From Lysobacteraceae bacterium (lineage in GTDB: Bacteria; Bdellovibrionota; UBA1018; JAGTJX01), in contig JAGTJX010000003.1 of NCBI GenBank assembly GCA_023657465.1, forward strand, positions 247,889-311,888: a stretch of 64,000 nt of DNA, written 5' to 3'. The notes below the pieces were generated by a model. That model saw only the letters and a list, made by a program, of their open reading frames with translations, ran no database searches and was not told the origin of the DNA. The position numbers and the translations under genes were made by a program. Shown here piece by piece: positions 44,370 through 52,702 of this stretch. Position 1 is the stretch's first letter; every line of letters begins with the position of its first letter.

Positions 44370-46056
44370 TACCCTCTCAATCGCAATACTCACCTTATTC
44401 CCTACCGCAGTCTCAGCAGGTGGACACGGAGCTGGAAACGGTGGCAACGTTGCAGTTTGCTTTAATTCTTCAGAGACTGTGAAGAAAATCAAAACTTTGC
44501 AGAATAACCAAATCTCAAAAAAAGACCTAGAAGATGTAAAGTCTATTCAAGCACTTGATCTCTACTCTGCCCTTGCACAGTACAAACCTGGAGTAGCTAG
44601 ATCTAAGCTCATTCTGCCAACCGAAAACGAAAGTTACATCGACTTTACTAGCCAGATCATCAATCGCTTCAAGGAAGTGATGCCGAATATTGCATCTGAT
44701 CTTGAGTCTCACAAATCTCAGGTCTTAAACGAAAGTAACTTTCGATACTACACTGAAGGTGGATTAGAACGAATCTACGATGCAGGTGAAGGGTATTATC
44801 TTGATCCTGAGACTTGCGTGATCGCTACGGCCATAAGACAGATGAATGTGAGTGGAGAGATATTCTTAGAATTCGATGAGCGTCTCATGTCACATCCGAA
44901 GCATTCTGAAATGAGCAGAACCCTACTTGCCTTTCACGAAGTAGTCTATCACTGGGGACTTTATAGTGGTCATACAGATAGTTCCGCAACACAGAGGCTC
45001 ATCGGAGTAATGTTAAGGAAGGATCTGAGCTCTACTCTCGTCAATCACACTCTTTCAATCTATGAATTTAAGAATACCAGAGACACTTTCTATAAAAATG
45101 AAAGTCCAGAGCTCTGGTTCTTGTCAACATTTAGGTATCAAATAAACAAATCCATCCAAGACTCTAAGATCATCGATGGCATCCGTAAAATTGTTTTAGA
45201 TAACATTCCAGAAGAACACAGACCATTTTATGAAAATGCAGGAGGAGGATGGAGAAACTATAAAATTAACGAAGAACTACTAAAAAACGATCATTTATTT
45301 TATCAAATTTTAAAATCATTTTTCTATAATTGCATCACAAAAAACACCAATCGAGAATCGAACGATGATCGCTGCCAGAACCTAATTGATTCAAACATGT
45401 CACCTAAGAATAAATGGGTCATTCAATACAATGAGGAAGTTAAAAAAATCAATGATGAGTTGAATCCTATTATCGAAAAGAAGCAAATAGAAGCGACTAA
45501 AGCATTAGAGATAAAAAATTTAGCTTCTATTAATGAAGCTCAAAGTATAATTCGGCTAAATAAATTAGAAATTCAGGTCAATTACAACAAAAATAGAAAG
45601 AAAAAACAACGAGCACTACTCACTGCTGATCAAGAAAAACAAATGAATAATTTTAAAATCACAGAATCGAACTACAGCGCTCTTTATAATGAACTTGAAA
45701 AAATAAAAACAACTAAAATAAATCTCATAAATGCAGCTGAAAATAAGATGATCAATCAACATAAAGATGAAATTAAAAACGTCATTCTTCAAATTGAGTC
45801 GGTCATAGCCAATCAGCTAACCGAAGCTTATTCAAAGGAACTCACGTCAATCTCAAGCACTCTTGATCAGAAGACGTGGATGGACGCTACCCATAGAGAG
45901 CACATCAAAAATATCCTAGAAACTGACCGAAACATCCGTTTGAACTGCCTTCGTAAAGGCAGTTCAAATGCAGAAAATTGCATACCGGAAAAAGCGTCAG
46001 ATGCAGAAATGATCTTAGAAGAAATAACAGGAGTTAATTATGAAATCGGTTATTAA
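44353..46056 (+). CDS. Secreted Gly-rich protein with HExxxH-like motif and coiled coil
   Basis: 567 residues with signal peptide (INTLSIAILTLFPTAVSA). The mature end GGHGAGNGGNVAVC is the Gly-rich plus Cys pattern seen in many Bdellovibrio secreted proteins. FHEVVYHWGLYSGHTDSS resembles a metal-binding His-Glu site, though spacing is HExxxH rather than HExxH. Residues about 370-530 are a long charged coiled coil. Partner of the upstream regulator (17-base overlap). Function unknown; an intact relative of the decayed 34122-35376 locus. Confidence 0.6.
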   Translation: MKSVINTLSIAILTLFPTAVSAGGHGAGNGGNVAVCFNSSETVKKIKTLQNNQISKKDLEDVKSIQALDLYSALAQYKPGVARSKLILPTENESYIDFTSQIINRFKEVMPNIASDLESHKSQVLNESNFRYYTEGGLERIYDAGEGYYLDPETCVIATAIRQMNVSGEIFLEFDERLMSHPKHSEMSRTLLAFHEVVYHWGLYSGHTDSSATQRLIGVMLRKDLSSTLVNHTLSIYEFKNTRDTFYKNESPELWFLSTFRYQINKSIQDSKIIDGIRKIVLDNIPEEHRPFYENAGGGWRNYKINEELLKNDHLFYQILKSFFYNCITKNTNRESNDDRCQNLIDSNMSPKNKWVIQYNEEVKKINDELNPIIEKKQIEATKALEIKNLASINEAQSIIRLNKLEIQVNYNKNRKKKQRALLTADQEKQMNNFKITESNYSALYNELEKIKTTKINLINAAENKMINQHKDEIKNVILQIESVIANQLTEAYSKELTSISSTLDQKTWMDATHREHIKNILETDRNIRLNCLRKGSSNAENCIPEKASDAEMILEEITGVNYEIGY

Positions 46057-46059
46057 TAA

Positions 46060-46532
46060 CTAGAAACTAACTCCGACAGTCGGCATGAATAGAAAGTTTG
46101 ATCCTAAGACACCGAGCTTGGCTTCGAAGAACATGCTGTCTTTAGCGAATTTGAAGCCTGGTCTGAACATCAAGTTGAATCCAGCGCCTGATCCGAGACT
46201 AGGATAAATCGTAATACCTGCACCCAGATCTAAGCCGATATAGGTAAGTACCAATCCGCATCCTTAAGAACTTTAAAACCAATATCGATATTGCCACCAA
46301 AACCAAAGGCTCCAGTTCCAGCGAGTACGATAGAACCACCCAAAAGAATGTTAGTCGACGAACCACCCGAAGATCTGCTGGAGCTACGTGGAGCTTCTGG
46401 ATCCGAAGAATCTGCTTGTGGAGCTTGCGCTGCAGGAGCCGAGCGTTTTGTTGGACCCTTTGCAAACTTCAGATCTGCGAAAGAGGGGTTGATCGCAATG
46501 ATGGTCGCTAAAACTAAAATGATTTTTTTCAT
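46060..46532 (-). pseudogene. Frameshifted outer-membrane barrel protein
   Basis: ATG 46532 gives a signal peptide (IILVLATIIAINPSFA), a Pro/Ser-rich linker and the barrel start (LLGGSIVLAGTGAFGFGGNIDIGFKVLKDADW), then stops at TAG near 46230. The rest of the barrel lies one frame over (46060-46254): YIGLDLGAGITIYPSLGSGAGF to the end MPTVGVSF, a proper barrel terminus. One added base near 46245 (GATTGGTACTTACC) would restore about 157 residues. Broken gene or sequence error; the run is not a homopolymer. Confidence 0.65.
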
Positions 46533-46543
46533 AGACCTAGAGT

Positions 46544-47956
46544 CTATTTGAGTTTGGAGATCAAAACCAGCGTTTGTTCTTTGAGATCTTCTAGCGTTCC
46601 GCGATTCGTGATGACATGACTCGCTACTTTTTCGCGCTCTGTGTTTGAGGCTTGAGACTTAAGCATTGCTTTAGCCTGACCTGGATTCAAGCCATCTCGC
46701 TTCATGAGCCTTGCAATCTGCTCCTCAGGCTCTGCACTCACTGTTATCAGAATCTCACAATCCTTATAACGACCCGTTTCGACTAAGAGTGAAGCTTCAT
46801 AAACGAGAGTGGGTCGAGCTTCTCCATCACGACTCTTCGAAGCAAGCTCTGTCGCATGCTCCACCATCTTCATACGCACGAGCGGATGAAGAATCGATTC
46901 GAGTGCCTTGCGATCGACTTCCGATCCAAACACTCGGTCACGGATTTCTTTTTTGTTGTCGGTTTTGAAATATTTTTTGATTTTGTCGTAAGCCTCGCCA
47001 CCCGGAGCGGAGAGTTCGCGCACGACTTGATCGGCATCGAGTGTTTCAAAACCTTCCGCGCGGAAGAGATCTCGCACGGTTGATTTTCCAGACGCAGCTC
47101 CACCGGTAAGTCCGATGATTCTTACCTTCTCTAATACCTTGGCCTGATTCCAGAACTCATCCATCTCTTCCAGTGTACTTTGCTCTGGAAGTTTATCTAT
47201 GGACTTAAGTGAGGATTCGACATGCTTGAATCTGCGCTCAAAACGAGTGAGTGTGCTTCGGAGACCATCTTCAGGACTTACTCCTAACATGTGAGCGACA
47301 TTACACACACTGAAGAGAAGATCTCCCAGTTCAGCTTCAATACGCGCGCGTCTTGGATCAAGAGGAGCTAACTTCCCCTTCACATCTTTGATTTCTTCCT
47401 TAAGCTCACCCATCTCTTCATCGAGCTTAGCAAGTGGACCTTGAAGATCTGGCCATTGGAATCCGACCTTGGTCACCTTCTCAATCACGCGAGTGGTGCG
47501 AGGGAGTGCGGGCATTCCTTTTGGTACAGCATCAAGTATCGATTCGTGCGGAGCTTTTTCTTTTTGTTTTTCCTTCTCCCAATTCACAAGTGCCGCGTCT
47601 ACTGAGTTTGCCTTTTTATCGCCAAACACGTGAGGGTGCCTCCGGATGAGCTTGTCGTTCAGAGTCTGTGCGACATCGAAGAAATCAAATGCGCTTTTCT
47701 CGCTCGTCATCTGTGAATGAAGAAGCACTTGCATGAGAAGATCGCCTAACTCTTCTTTGAGCTGAGCCGAGATCTTAGGTTCATTCACCTGCTCGTCATT
47801 GAGAATTTGATCGAGAACTGCGAGCACTTCGTAAGCTTCTTCTATAACAAATGGGCGTAGTGTGAGATGGGTCTGCGCTTGATCCCAAGGACAGCCATCT
47901 GGGGCTCTTAATCTACGTACGGTTTCAACTACATCGAGAATTGCTTGCGTTTTCAT
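46544..47956 (-). CDS. mazG-coaE: MazG-CoaE fusion: NTP pyrophosphohydrolase and dephospho-CoA kinase
   Basis: 470 residues. Residues 1-265 are a full MazG: GCPWDQAQTHLTLRPFVIEEAYEVL, KEELGDLLMQVLLHSQM and a second copy (EELGDLLFSVCNVAHML-type helices), ending EMDEFWNQAK. From about 272 begins dephospho-CoA kinase: P-loop GLTGGAASGKST, DADQVVRELSAPGGEAYD, and HPLVR and YEASLLVETG. MazG removes faulty nucleotides; CoaE finishes CoA synthesis. No stop or ribosome site separates them. The fusion is unusual; both halves look complete. Confidence 0.85.
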   Translation of the reverse strand: MKTQAILDVVETVRRLRAPDGCPWDQAQTHLTLRPFVIEEAYEVLAVLDQILNDEQVNEPKISAQLKEELGDLLMQVLLHSQMTSEKSAFDFFDVAQTLNDKLIRRHPHVFGDKKANSVDAALVNWEKEKQKEKAPHESILDAVPKGMPALPRTTRVIEKVTKVGFQWPDLQGPLAKLDEEMGELKEEIKDVKGKLAPLDPRRARIEAELGDLLFSVCNVAHMLGVSPEDGLRSTLTRFERRFKHVESSLKSIDKLPEQSTLEEMDEFWNQAKVLEKVRIIGLTGGAASGKSTVRDLFRAEGFETLDADQVVRELSAPGGEAYDKIKKYFKTDNKKEIRDRVFGSEVDRKALESILHPLVRMKMVEHATELASKSRDGEARPTLVYEASLLVETGRYKDCEILITVSAEPEEQIARLMKRDGLNPGQAKAMLKSQASNTEREKVASHVITNRGTLEDLKEQTLVLISKLK

Positions 47957-47982
47957 GCTTGAGTCATTAGTACCATGAGGAG

Positions 47983-48441
47983 ATGCGAATCACGAGTCTA
48001 GGAAAAGAAGCTGCAAAATACGAGAGGAAGCTCTGCCTTGCTACGCGTCGAATTCCAGCGCTTAAGAAATTAGGACCCAAAGTCGTTAGTTGGTTCTTCG
48101 AAGTGTCTCTAGTGAGTGACAGCGAGATTCAGAAACTTAATAAAAAGTACCGTCGTAAAAATAAACCCACCGATGTATTGAGTTTCCCAGCGTCGTCAGA
48201 GTTTTTCAAACTAGGTCACTTAGGTGAACTCATCATTGCTGAAGGCGTTCTTAAGAAGCAAGCACGTGAGTTCAAGCACTCGGCTACAGTTGAATTGAAA
48301 ATACTCATGGCACATGGGTTCTTGCACTTATTGGGGCTCGATCACGAACTGAGTGAGAAACACTCAAGCGCTATGGCGAAGTGGGAAGAAAAACTTCTGG
48401 GTCGTAGTGGGATTCCACTCACAAAAAGAAATTCTGTTTAA
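47983..48441 (+). CDS. ybeY: Endoribonuclease YbeY
   Basis: 152 residues. The zinc motif AHGFLHLLGLDH and upstream RRKNKPTDVLSFP define YbeY, which matures 16S rRNA and performs ribosome quality control. Start ATG 47983 has GAGGAG directly abutting it, which is a poor spacing; the true start could lie elsewhere, but no better in-frame candidate is evident. Divergent from the MazG-CoaE gene (27 bases). Confidence 0.85.
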   Translation: MRITSLGKEAAKYERKLCLATRRIPALKKLGPKVVSWFFEVSLVSDSEIQKLNKKYRRKNKPTDVLSFPASSEFFKLGHLGELIIAEGVLKKQAREFKHSATVELKILMAHGFLHLLGLDHELSEKHSSAMAKWEEKLLGRSGIPLTKRNSV

Positions 48442-48482
48442 GATTGAGTAGCTTGATCTGAGAGAGTACCTCGACCCTTATC

Positions 48483-48538
48483 AGGTTGTGGCACGATAGA
48501 TTCGTCTCAGTTCCAATGCCACATCCATGCCACAACCT
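48483..48538. repeat. Long-range inverted repeat in intergenic region
   Basis: AGGTTGTGGCA (48483-48493) is perfectly complementary to TGCCACAACCT (48528-48538), with an extra TGCCACA at 48517. The 11-bp stem encloses a 34-base loop. It could be part of a small RNA or of the ybeY 3' end; no promoter or open frame was found for it. The rest of 48442-48606 shows only the hairpin listed next. Confidence 0.4.
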
Positions 48539-48568
48539 TATAGCAGAGTAAGATATGCTCTAAACTCT

Positions 48569-48590
48569 ACTCAGAATCTGTCTGAGTTTT
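48569..48590 (+). terminator. Possible terminator downstream of ybeY
   Basis: ACTCAGA (48569-48575) pairs with TCTGAGT (48581-48587) across a 5-base loop, followed by TTTAGTTTCAGTTTT. Stem is short and the T-run is interrupted, so it is a weak candidate; it is 130 bases after ybeY and just before the convergent 48607 gene. Confidence 0.35.
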
Positions 48591-48606
48591 AGTTTCAGTT
48601 TTCACT

Positions 48607-48822
48607 TCAGTTTGTTCGTCTGATTTTTTTTGTATCAGTCACAGCGTTTGATTCTGTTTTCGCTACAGTTCGCTTTGTGGTTCTAGCGATGAGCTTGGTA
48701 TTATACTCACGACGGATGCGCTCCAATCCATCACGCTCAGTGCCACCTGCAAACGCACTGACTGAGAGAATCACTGCGAACAAAACGGCGACTGCCAACA
48801 ACTGGTCTTTTTTTCTCATCAT
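48607..48822 (-). CDS. Small secreted hypothetical protein
   Basis: 71 residues with signal peptide (LLAVAVLFAVILSVSAFA, cut before GGT). The mature 45 residues are very basic with repeated Thr/Lys/Arg (TTKRTVAKTES), Gly-free and without Cys. Such a short basic exported peptide could bind DNA or the cell surface, but nothing specific is seen. Monocistronic; its start lies 87 bases from prfB. Confidence 0.5.
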   Translation of the reverse strand: MMRKKDQLLAVAVLFAVILSVSAFAGGTERDGLERIRREYNTKLIARTTKRTVAKTESNAVTDTKKIRRTN

Positions 48823-48908
48823 AATGAAGCTCCTCCATGAGCTAAAGCTAACAACCCATCTAGTGTAGCCTTGATAAAAACCCCATTCAATGACAAGATA
48901 TTGACCCT

Positions 48909-50049
48909 ATGCTAGCACCACACGAAATCCGTAAAGCCTTAGAAATGATGAATTCTCAACTCGACTTCCTTCGAGGTTCACTTTGACCTCCCTGAAAAAC
49001 GCCGAAGAATTGCTGAACTAGCCAATCTTCAAGAAAACCCCGAGTTCTGGAACGATAACCGTAAGGCCAAAGAACTCACTCAAGAGAAGTCCCGTCTTGA
49101 ATCTGAAGTCCTTGGATATGAAGAACTCGAAATGGGTTTAAGCGACGCTAAGACATTAGTTGAGCTTGCAGCCTCCGAGAAGGACGACTCCGTCTACGAA
49201 GAAGCATCCAACCTCATAGGCACTCTCGCAAAACAATTCGAACAAGCTGAATTCAGAAAGATGCTCGGCGAAGATGTCGACTCTAAGAACGCCATCGTCA
49301 CAATCAACGCAGGAGCAGGAGGCACTGAGAGCATGGACTGGGCTTCAATGCTCTTCCGCATGTACCAAAAGTGGGTCAACGACAAAGGTTTCAAAATGGG
49401 TGTAATGGATGTCCTCCATGGCGAAGAAGCAGGACTGAAGAACGTCACCTTCACTGTAACCGGTCCTTATGCCTTCGGACTCATGAAATCTGAAGCAGGC
49501 GTGCACAGGCTAGTCAGGATTTCTCCATTTGATTCCAACGCTCGAAGACACACAAGTTTCACAAGCGTATTCGTGAGTCCCGAGATCGATGATGACTTCG
49601 AAGTCGTGATCAATCCTGCTGACTTGCGCATCGATGTTTACAGATCCGGTGGTAAGGGTGGACAAGGAGTCAACACCACTGACTCTGCAGTGCGTATCAC
49701 TCACATTTCTACGAACACAGTGGTGACCTGTCAGCAAGAACGATCACAGATCAAAAATAGAGATCTAGCAATGAAGGTCTTAAGATCTCGCCTCTACGAG
49801 CGCCACATGGAAGAAGAACGCAAAAAAATGGCTGCGATCGAAGACACCAAGAAGGACATCGCTTGGGGATCACAGATCAGATCGTATGTTCTCCATCCCT
49901 ATAAGATGGTGAAGGATCATAGGACTGGGTTATCTGTTTCCTCAGCCGAGAAAACTCTCGACGGAGATCTCGATGGATTCATTAAGTCTTATCTCACTTG
50001 CAGACTCACGGGTGAATGGGCACGTGGCGGCGCATCAGACGATGTTTAG
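48909..50049 (+). CDS. prfB: Peptide chain release factor 2 (programmed +1 frameshift)
   Basis: Two frames form one protein. Codons 48909-48983 encode MLAPHEIRKALEMMN through SL, then TGA at 48984. Skipping one base continues GAC CTC CCT to give DLPEKRRRIAELANLQ and the rest. The body has GGKGGQGVN (GGQ, peptide release), SPFDSNARR (SPF, stop recognition for UGA/UAA) and normal length of about 380. This is the conserved autoregulatory frameshift of RF2. Recognises UAA and UGA. Confidence 0.95.
48974..48987 (+). promoter_or_regulatory. prfB: Programmed +1 frameshift site of prfB
   Basis: GAGGTTCACTTTGAC: the SD-like GAGGT lies 3 bases before CTT, followed by stop TGA and C, the classic arrangement (E. 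coli AGGGGGTATCTTTGAC). Low RF2 makes the ribosome pause at UGA and slip +1 on CUU, so RF2 regulates its own synthesis. The SD-like element is a base or two weaker than in E. coli. Confidence 0.9.
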
Positions 50050-50106
50050 CGTTGAGTTTCGTGCTTGCACCCCCTACTCTTAATCTATCTCGAAGGGGCA
50101 CGCACT

Positions 50107-50955
50107 ATGTTTAATCGTTTTGCGATTTTGTTTTCACTGATCATTTCCTCAAGTTTCATCTCAGGTTGCGGAATGAATATTTTCAGTCCTATTGACGGAC
50201 CCAGCGGAGACGAGCAACTCATGTCAGCAGCTCGTGCTTGTCTCGATCAAGGAGACGCGACTTGTGCTCTCGCTTTTTACAATCGCATGAGCGGAAGTGG
50301 AGTCGATATCAAACAGTCTGAAGGTGCGTTCTCTACTATGTATCAGCAAGGCGCTACTTTCGGAGTGTTCCTCACTTCCTTCGGATCTACTGCATCACTT
50401 GCTGGAGTGGGCAGAATGGCAAACTCAATTGTCTCAGGAGCTGGCTCAAGCAAAAGACAGAATCTCTGGGCAGCTTACAAACGTGCAGATACCATTAACA
50501 ATACTACGACCAAAAATTTTACAAAATTCGTCACCTCTCTTGCACTCACTGCTGCGATCTTAGCCGAGACTGCGGGCTCAGACTCGAGAGTGACCAATGG
50601 AGACTTAGTCACCAATGCGACAGCCTGTGCAGCTCTACCCAATAACTGTACTCCAGGCAATCATGCAGGTACTTACGCACCTGTTTGTGGCGCTGGAACG
50701 AGCTCTCTTCTCGATTCAGTCACTGTGATCGATCTCGACACCACTGACAATGCGACTGTCGGCGGTCAGTTGAATGTCATGCTTTTTAATGCTGCAGTCT
50801 CAAAACTTTCAACTGCTCTTCTAGCTCTTGGATCTGGAGGAAGTTTTGGCTCATTCGGATCAACGTCAGGCACTCTTGCAGGAATTGCAATTGCAACACT
50901 CCCCGCATGTTATCGCTATGAACTCTTGAGACTAGGGATGGTACCCGTACAATGA
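50107..50955 (+). CDS. Lipoprotein of unknown function
   Basis: 282 residues from ATG 50107, preceded by GAAGGGG. Lipoprotein signal with lipobox ISGC (SLIISSSFISGCGMN). The mature protein is Gly/Ala/Thr/Ser-rich, with a helical repeat-like start (SAARACLDQGDATCALAFYNRM, TPR-like) and a later Ala-rich helix. Stop overlaps the barrel gene (ATGA). It and the barrel are probably a pair, with the lipoprotein anchored in the outer membrane. Confidence 0.65.
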   Translation: MFNRFAILFSLIISSSFISGCGMNIFSPIDGPSGDEQLMSAARACLDQGDATCALAFYNRMSGSGVDIKQSEGAFSTMYQQGATFGVFLTSFGSTASLAGVGRMANSIVSGAGSSKRQNLWAAYKRADTINNTTTKNFTKFVTSLALTAAILAETAGSDSRVTNGDLVTNATACAALPNNCTPGNHAGTYAPVCGAGTSSLLDSVTVIDLDTTDNATVGGQLNVMLFNAAVSKLSTALLALGSGGSFGSFGSTSGTLAGIAIATLPACYRYELLRLGMVPVQ

Positions 50956-52052
50956 GAACGCTTCTATTTTTCACACTCTTAATTTCATCTTCGGTAATCG
51001 CTCAGAGCGATAGAATTTATAAACCCTATCAGAGTGTCAGATCTTCAGGAATGGGTGGTCTCCGCTATACGACGGGTTTGTATGACGAAAACTTCTATGG
51101 AAACCCAGCACGAGTGACTCAGAATCCAGTCTGGCGAGTACAACTTCCTGATCCCATGTTCGAAGTGAACTCTATTGTTCTCTCCAACTTAAGTTCAATC
51201 AGTACAATTGGTAGCGATCCTTATACGTTCCTGGGTAACAACGCTGGAAAAACTATTCACGGCAGAGTCCAGATGACATTCCCTGCACTCTACATGCCAG
51301 ACATCGGTCACCAGAAACGTCTCAGCCTCGCGTTTGGATTACTCACCAGCATTCAAGCTGACATCATGCCTTCAAACTCCTATCAACTCGACAATGATGT
51401 TTTTTTAGATATTGGTCCTGCAGCCACGATTGGTTACCGCTTATTGTCTGAAGGTGAACTCAGCGTCGGACTCACTACTCACTTCACTTACCGTGGTTCG
51501 ACTAAGTCGAGCTTCAGTTTGATCAGTATTTTCCAAGGTGCCACGCTCACTCCGTCGAGCTTGCTTGGAGATAGTGCTTACATTGATTTTGATATCGGTG
51601 CGACTTACGATCTTCCATGGAACTGGAAAGACTTCACTTTCACTACCGGTCTCTCACTCAACAATATCATGAGTGGCTCGATGCGTGCAGGACTCAATAT
51701 CCTCTCTCCGGGATCACTTCCTAAGACTTTCCCCATGAGTGTGAACTGGGGGATCAACGCGTATAAGAAGTCCCTCTGGATTTTTGAGGAAGCAATCTTC
51801 GCTCTTGAGATCACTGACATCAATAACAACAGTGGTGGAAGTATCTTCCGATTGATTCATATCGGTGGAGAAGTGGATTACGGAATTTTGAAACCTCGAT
51901 TAGGTATCAACCAAGGTTATCTCACTGCAGGTCTCGGTATGGATTTGAACGCACTGGAACTGGAGTTCGCCACTTATGGTGAAGAGTTAGCGCTCAATTC
52001 TGGCAAGAGGCCAGACCGTGTTTACGCTTTAAGATTGAACTTCAAAATTTAA
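50952..52052 (+). CDS. Outer-membrane barrel protein (PorV/FadL-like)
   Basis: 366 residues with signal peptide (LLFFTLLISSSVIA, cut before QSD). Amphipathic strands, GMGGLRYTTGLYDENFYGNPA near the start (a pattern common to PorV/FadL-type long barrels) and a C-terminal ALRLNFKI. Overlaps the upstream lipoprotein gene. Function unknown; may be the surface partner of that lipoprotein or of the giant lipoprotein 650 bases downstream. Confidence 0.6.
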   Translation: MRTLLFFTLLISSSVIAQSDRIYKPYQSVRSSGMGGLRYTTGLYDENFYGNPARVTQNPVWRVQLPDPMFEVNSIVLSNLSSISTIGSDPYTFLGNNAGKTIHGRVQMTFPALYMPDIGHQKRLSLAFGLLTSIQADIMPSNSYQLDNDVFLDIGPAATIGYRLLSEGELSVGLTTHFTYRGSTKSSFSLISIFQGATLTPSSLLGDSAYIDFDIGATYDLPWNWKDFTFTTGLSLNNIMSGSMRAGLNILSPGSLPKTFPMSVNWGINAYKKSLWIFEEAIFALEITDINNNSGGSIFRLIHIGGEVDYGILKPRLGINQGYLTAGLGMDLNALELEFATYGEELALNSGKRPDRVYALRLNFKI

Positions 52053-52057
52053 TAAGA

Positions 52058-52591
52058 TTAAGCTGCTTGAGGTAGTGCGCCACCGTCTGCTACTGGAGGA
52101 GTTTCTCCAGCTTGAGATGGAGCAGCGTCTGCAGGAGATCCTGCAATTGGTGTCACAGTAGCAAGAGGAGCTGCGACTGGTTCATCGCCGACAATTCCTA
52201 AATAATGCGCTTGAAGATCAGTGAGAAGAGCCATGTATTTTACTCGCTCTGCATCGGAGCCAAACTTCATTATGATTCCCGTTCGTTGAGTATAAACTTT
52301 CTCTGAAACAATATGACTGTCTGAAAGATTCTCTACACAGAAAACGACGGTGCCTTTGAGATCAAACATTCTAGGTTCTTTGACCTTGATCGTGATCTCT
52401 TGATCTTCGGTCAGTCTTGTAGCAGTATAAATCGCGAACCCTTTTGGGGTCATATCATTGAGAAGTAGATGTCCTGGAATCGTGAGTGTTTCAAAACCTG
52501 TGACGACGAGTTCAATTGGAACGCGTTTCAGCTTGATATCCAAGCGAGCTTTGCGACCCGGTTGCTTCTTAGAAAAATGAGTTGCCCACAT
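52058..52591 (-). CDS. PilZ-like domain protein
   Basis: 177 residues. RKARLDIKLKRVPIELVV then LLNDMTPKGFAIYTA and TGIIMKFGSDAERVKYMALL follow the PilZ beta-barrel layout, where RxxxR and (D/N)xSxxG bind cyclic-di-GMP. The second motif appears as NDMTPKG, and the first is less clear, so nucleotide binding is uncertain. The C-terminal 40 residues are Ala/Pro-rich and likely disordered. Convergent with the barrel gene. Confidence 0.6.
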   Translation of the reverse strand: MWATHFSKKQPGRKARLDIKLKRVPIELVVTGFETLTIPGHLLLNDMTPKGFAIYTATRLTEDQEITIKVKEPRMFDLKGTVVFCVENLSDSHIVSEKVYTQRTGIIMKFGSDAERVKYMALLTDLQAHYLGIVGDEPVAAPLATVTPIAGSPADAAPSQAGETPPVADGGALPQAA

Positions 52592-52642
52592 AGATATTTT
52601 CCCTCATTCCAATTATCGGCGAAATTTTGACAGAACTAAAGA

Positions 52643-52694
52643 GTGTCAAAAAAGACACAGCTCATTTTGTTTAATTTAACTGCCGATATATAAT
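52643..52694 (+). promoter_or_regulatory. Promoter of the giant lipoprotein, possible leaderless start
   Basis: TATAAT at 52689-52694 ends 8 bases before ATG 52703. The usual start at 6-7 bases would give an mRNA with almost no leader, and no Shine-Dalgarno is visible. The -35 region is weak (TTGTTT, 16-base spacing). GTGTC AAAAAA GACAC (52643-52658) is an inverted repeat that could bind a regulator. Confidence 0.4.
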
Positions 52695-52702
52695 ATATAG
52701 AT

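Noticed and set aside
48442..48606. tRNA or structured RNA gene
   Set aside because: The inverted repeats do not form a cloverleaf and no anticodon arm is seen; kept only as a repeat and a weak terminator.
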